DNA of 5,899 nucleotides from Bacteroidia bacterium (lineage in GTDB: Bacteria > Bacteroidota > Bacteroidia > AKYH767-A > OLB10). Location: contig JANWID010000276.1 of NCBI GenBank assembly GCA_025450095.1, forward strand, positions 1-5,899, given 5' to 3'. This document shows, one piece after another, positions 4,934 through 5,899 of this stretch (the stretch's first letter is position 1; each line of letters starts with the position of its first letter). The notes under the pieces were generated by a model. That model had not been told where the DNA came from. It searched no databases and was given only the letters and a program-made list of their open reading frames with translations. The position numbers and the translations under genes were made by a program.

Positions 4934-5899
4934 ATGTTTAAATTTCGTCTGCTGTTTACAGCAATTCCGGTGCTTTTGTGCTTTTTTTCGGTGCGACTGG
5001 TTGCACAACAACCATCCGGATCATTTATAATAAAAGGGATCATCGTTGATGAATCCACGGGGAAACCTATGGAATTTGCAACTGTGGCTCTTAAAAAACT
5101 CCGTGATTCCTCGCTGGTATCCGGCACCATCAGTCCGGCATCAGGCGAATTCAAATTGTCAGATTTACCGCCCGGTGGTTATTTGATTCAAATCGATTTT
5201 ATGGGATATGAAAAATATACCAATAAAGTTATTTTGAAGCCACAGGGCAGCGCACCTGTCACCGATCTTGGAACTATACGAATGAAGATATCGGCAAAAA
5301 TGCTGGAAGGAGCTGAAATTGTCGCCGACAAAAGTTTCGTGATGAATAACATCGACAAGAAAACTTATAATACGGAACAATTATCGGTTACTACCGGTGG
5401 CAGCGTAAACGACGTGTTGCAGAATCTGCCAAGTATTGAAATGACTGCAGATGGAAACATCAGCCTTAGAGGAAATGAAAATGTAACCATCCTGATTGAC
5501 GGGCGCCCGTCAGGACTTACCGGTGCGGGAGGTAAATCGCTGCTTGAATCATTGCCGGCATCAGCTGTTGAAAAAATTGAAGTGATCACCAATCCTTCTG
5601 CAAAATACGATCCCGACGGCATATCCGGTATTATAAATATCATCACCAAAAAGAATAAGCTTTCCGGCATGACCGGTAACCTGGGAGCTACCAGCAATTT
5701 TGATAAAGGTTTTGGTGGAAACGGCTCGTTGAATTACCGGAAGGGCAAATGGAATTTATATTCGACTTTCGGATATAATAACAACACCCGGCATGGCAGT
5801 ACAATAAGTCACCGTGAAACTTATTTCGAAGATGTTACTGCCATTCTTGATCAGAAGGCTGAAAGTGAAAATAAGAATCAGTCATTGAATATTAAAGCA
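4934..5899 (+). CDS. TonB-dependent receptor-like outer-membrane beta-barrel protein, 3' end cut by window
   Basis: The first 322 codons are open to the last base of the window; complete members of this family usually have about 750-950 residues. Residues 1-24 form a signal peptide (Lys/Arg start, hydrophobic 6-19, likely cleavage after RLVA before QQ). A carboxypeptidase-regulatory-like beta-sandwich follows (about 31-103: IKGIIVDESTGKPMEFATV, GEFKLSDLPPGGY, GYEKY). Next is a TonB-plug-like domain (about 123-240) with NDVLQNLPSIEM, ISLRGNENVTILIDGRP, LPASAVEKIEVITNPSAKYD and GIINIITKK. The beginning of the barrel is present after about 245. This domain order is typical of the Bacteroidota outer-membrane beta-barrel family, which takes up or binds substrates at the outer membrane, with energy from TonB for true receptors. 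No clear TonB box is visible. No SusD-like or substrate-degrading gene is present in the window, so the ligand is unknown. The start is supported by the signal peptide beginning at this ATG. Confidence 0.88.
   Translation, partial: MFKFRLLFTAIPVLLCFFSVRLVAQQPSGSFIIKGIIVDESTGKPMEFATVALKKLRDSSLVSGTISPASGEFKLSDLPPGGYLIQIDFMGYEKYTNKVILKPQGSAPVTDLGTIRMKISAKMLEGAEIVADKSFVMNNIDKKTYNTEQLSVTTGGSVNDVLQNLPSIEMTADGNISLRGNENVTILIDGRPSGLTGAGGKSLLESLPASAVEKIEVITNPSAKYDPDGISGIINIITKKNKLSGMTGNLGATSNFDKGFGGNGSLNYRKGKWNLYSTFGYNNNTRHGSTISHRETYFEDVTAILDQKAESENKNQSLNIKA

Noticed and set aside
5365..5697. 110-codon minus-strand open frame opposite the receptor
   Set aside because: The opposite strand encodes clear plug-domain motifs throughout, so this is an antisense shadow.

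Overview
The window looks like a chromosomal segment of a Bacteroidota bacterium. Three things point there: an outer-membrane receptor of the carboxypeptidase-regulatory-domain plus TonB-plug type, promoter-like TAnnTTTG elements (the Bacteroidota -7 consensus) before most transcription units, and no evident Shine-Dalgarno sequences before the start codons examined. Base composition is moderately AT-rich in the genes and strongly AT-rich between them. No genus can be named from the sequence alone.

Layout: positions 1-382 hold no gene. The first ~110 bases are an almost pure G/C low-complexity stretch that looks like a contig-edge artefact. It is followed by a nested inverted-repeat element (about 121-185) and an AT-rich spacer. 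From 383 to 3667, three genes lie on the minus strand. In transcription order they are a YbdK-type carboxylate-amine ligase (GCS2 family), a class I glutamine amidotransferase-like protein, and a divergent ATP-grasp-like protein. The last two are 3 bases apart. The first two are separated by 87 bases containing a well-matched internal promoter. A 151-base divergent region (3668-3818) carries candidate back-to-back promoters and a perfect GC-rich 16-bp palindrome. On the plus strand follow a membrane-associated PlsC-like acyltransferase (3819-4847) and, after 86 bases, the first 322 codons of a TonB-dependent receptor-like outer-membrane protein that runs off the window end. Its best promoter match lies so close to its ATG that the mRNA may be leaderless.

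The most interesting unit is the minus-strand trio. A YbdK-like ligase makes an amide bond using ATP, an ATP-grasp enzyme typically makes a second carboxylate-amine or carboxylate-thiol bond, and a class I amidotransferase normally hydrolyses glutamine or a gamma-glutamyl bond. Together they suggest a small pathway that builds, and perhaps trims, a gamma-glutamyl or peptide-like metabolite. This function is inferred from family membership and gene order; no substrate can be read from the sequence. The acyltransferase and the receptor look like ordinary envelope genes with no evident link to the trio.
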